Assembly (NCBI GenBank): GCA_014380825.1
Contig: JACMJD010000125.1
Span: 1-5,904, forward strand
DNA from: Phycisphaerae bacterium
Lineage (GTDB): Bacteria > Planctomycetota > Phycisphaerae > Tepidisphaerales > Tepidisphaeraceae
Reading direction: 5' to 3'
DNA length: 5,904 nucleotides
Notes under the pieces: generated by a model
Database searches by the model: none
What the model was told of the DNA's origin: nothing
What the model saw: the letters and a program-made list of their open reading frames with translations, nothing else
Position numbers and translations under genes: made by a program
Shown here: positions 4,922-5,904 of the stretch, piece after piece
Layout of the letters: each line of letters opens with the position of its first letter
Numbering within the stretch: the stretch's first letter is position 1

Positions 4922-5904
4922 ATGAGCGACAAAGCTGAACATCCGCCCGTACCCGATGCTTTCGCGGCACTGGGCATTCGACCTTCGATCCTTCGCGCCC
5001 TCGCCGAGGCGAAGTTCACCACGCCTTCAGAGATACAGTCCTTGCTGATCCCGCGCGCGCTCGCCGGCATCGATCTGCTTGGCCAGGCACGCACGGGCAC
5101 CGGAAAAACCGCGGCCTTCGCAATTCCTGTCCTTCAACGCGCCGAAAAAGGATTGGCTACGCAGGCGATCATCCTCGTCCCAACGCGCGAGCTGGCGGTT
5201 CAGGTGGATGCCGAGATCAAGCGTCTCGCCGAGTTCACGCCCATCCGTTGCGTGCCGGTGTACGGCGGACAGAAGATCATGGCGCAGATGAAGTTCCTGA
5301 AGCACGGCCCCGAGGTTGTCGTCGGCACGCCAGGCCGCGTGATCGATCTGCTCGATCGTCGCATCATCAATTTCAACAACGTGCGTTTCGTGGTCCTCGA
5401 CGAAGTCGACCGTATGCTCGACATCGGCTTCCGCGACGACATCCGCAACATCCTGTCGCGCGTGAAAGGTGTCCGCGAACGAATGCCGCAGGATGCGCGC
5501 GAAGCGACCGCGGTGGAAGTAACAGCCCCGAGCGGAAGCTCGGGGTCTCCCGAAGACCCCCTCGGACTTCCGTCCGAGGCTACGAAGACACATCAGACGA
5601 TTTTTGTGTCCGCGACGATCTCCGATGAGATCGAGAAGCTCGCGCGACGATACATGCAGGAGCCGATCGAGAAATTGATCGCGCCCGGCGCCGACGACAA
5701 GCCCACCGTCGACAACGTCGAGCAGTATTATTTCTCCGTCAATCCGTGGGACAAATATCGCCTGCTGCGAACGCTCCTGATCAAGGAGAACCCGGACCTG
5801 GCGATCGTGTTCTGCAAAACCAAGCGCGGCGCGGAAAAGCTGGCCAAGAAGCTGCACTTCGACGGCATCGAATGCCGCGAGATTCACGGCAACCTCGCGC
5901 AGAA
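4922..5904 (+). CDS. DEAD-box ATP-dependent RNA helicase, N-terminal part (runs off the window)
   Basis: The open frame gives 327 codons plus two bases without a stop. It encodes a cytoplasmic RNA-duplex unwinding ATPase of the kind used in ribosome assembly, RNA decay or cold adaptation. Domain 1 is complete: Q-motif region FAALGI...TPSEIQ (14-39), motif I ARTGTGKT (56-63), Ia PTRELA (87-92), GG (115-116), Ib TPGR (136-139), motif II DEVD (160-163, Val in place of the usual Ala) and motif III SAT (230-232). Domain 2 begins near 265 with motif IV-like VFCKTK (296-301) and IHG (321-323); motifs V and VI lie beyond the window. From motif II to III the spacing is 70 residues against 31 in E. coli RhlE. 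The excess is a low-complexity stretch at about 183-222, of which residues 200-221 come from a palindromic repeat. The ATG at 4922 gives a standard short N-terminus; an in-frame TTG at 4904 is less likely. The subfamily (RhlE, DeaD/CshA) cannot be set without the C-terminus. Confidence 0.96.
   Translation, partial: MSDKAEHPPVPDAFAALGIRPSILRALAEAKFTTPSEIQSLLIPRALAGIDLLGQARTGTGKTAAFAIPVLQRAEKGLATQAIILVPTRELAVQVDAEIKRLAEFTPIRCVPVYGGQKIMAQMKFLKHGPEVVVGTPGRVIDLLDRRIINFNNVRFVVLDEVDRMLDIGFRDDIRNILSRVKGVRERMPQDAREATAVEVTAPSGSSGSPEDPLGLPSEATKTHQTIFVSATISDEIEKLARRYMQEPIEKLIAPGADDKPTVDNVEQYYFSVNPWDKYRLLRTLLIKENPDLAIVFCKTKRGAEKLAKKLHFDGIECREIHGNLAQ
5519..5583. repeat. REPIN-like palindromic element embedded in the helicase coding sequence
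   Basis: Two perfect eight-bp hairpins lie in inverted orientation. CCCCGAGC (5526-5533) pairs with GCTCGGGG across a GGAA loop, and CCTCGGAC (5560-5567) pairs with GTCCGAGG across a TTCC loop, the complement of GGAA. Reverse-complemented, the second hairpin matches the first except at three pairs of facing positions, so every difference keeps base pairing. An inner stem, GGGGTCT (5542-5548) with AGACCCC (5554-5560), joins the halves into one long imperfect palindrome. Outer ends read GTA-(ACA)-GCC on the left and GGC-TAC on the right. It is read through in frame as residues 200-221, rich in Ser, Gly and Pro. Confidence 0.8.

Noticed and set aside
4715..4942. Short minus-strand frames across the divergent intergenic region
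   Set aside because: Their repeated peptide-like segments are simply the two arms of the 80-bp palindrome being translated. No ribosome site or family match is visible.
5516..5586. GAA copies on both sides of the helicase repeat as a target-site duplication
   Set aside because: Three bases match easily by chance, and 65 plus 3 bases is not a multiple of three, so a simple insertion with that duplication would have broken the frame.
5027..5887. Open frame of 286 codons on the - strand
   Set aside because: It is antisense to the helicase, whose motifs are intact; the translated product shows no recognisable domain.

Overview
The window is a GC-rich, densely coding bacterial segment. Five coding regions are visible, two of them cut by the window edges. 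The protein set, the short in-gene palindromic repeats and the extended exporter fit an uncultured planctomycete-like lineage, possibly Phycisphaerae. That assignment is inference from recalled resemblance; no rRNA or other marker gene is present.

Layout, left to right. (1) A possible few-codon tail of an upstream gene, whose stop would overlap the next start in an ATGA. (2) 39-2150 (+): a complete MsbA-type ABC exporter half-transporter, with a roughly 100-residue extracytoplasmic insertion between its first two membrane helices. Part of the insertion reads like a PDZ domain. (3) 2232-2564 (+): a small DUF4286-like protein whose start is fixed by a strong GGAGGT Shine-Dalgarno. (4) 2550-4733 (-): a TPR-plus-glycosyltransferase protein of the SPINDLY/O-GlcNAc-transferase type. 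It is convergent with gene 3 and overlaps its 3' end by 15 bases. (5) A divergent intergenic region of about 190 bases holding a 14-bp perfect palindrome, an 80-bp near-perfect palindrome, a sigma70-like promoter and a hairpin next to the start codon. (6) 4922 to the window end (+): the N-terminal 327 residues of a DEAD-box RNA helicase with a DEVD motif II and an in-frame low-complexity insertion.

The genes do not form one obvious pathway. The exporter and the TPR glycosyltransferase could both act on envelope or glycoconjugate chemistry, but nothing in the sequence links them mechanistically. The helicase is a separate RNA-metabolism gene.

The most interesting signal is not a gene. Three unrelated-looking palindromic repeats lie within about 2 kb. 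One is intergenic. Two sit inside conserved genes, without breaking the frame, at domain-linker or loop positions. Two of the three share the same nested design, two small hairpins in inverted orientation that together form a larger palindrome, as in REP doublets (REPINs). They look like mobile or dispersed repeats that have been turned into protein linkers. No complete undescribed multi-gene system could be identified.
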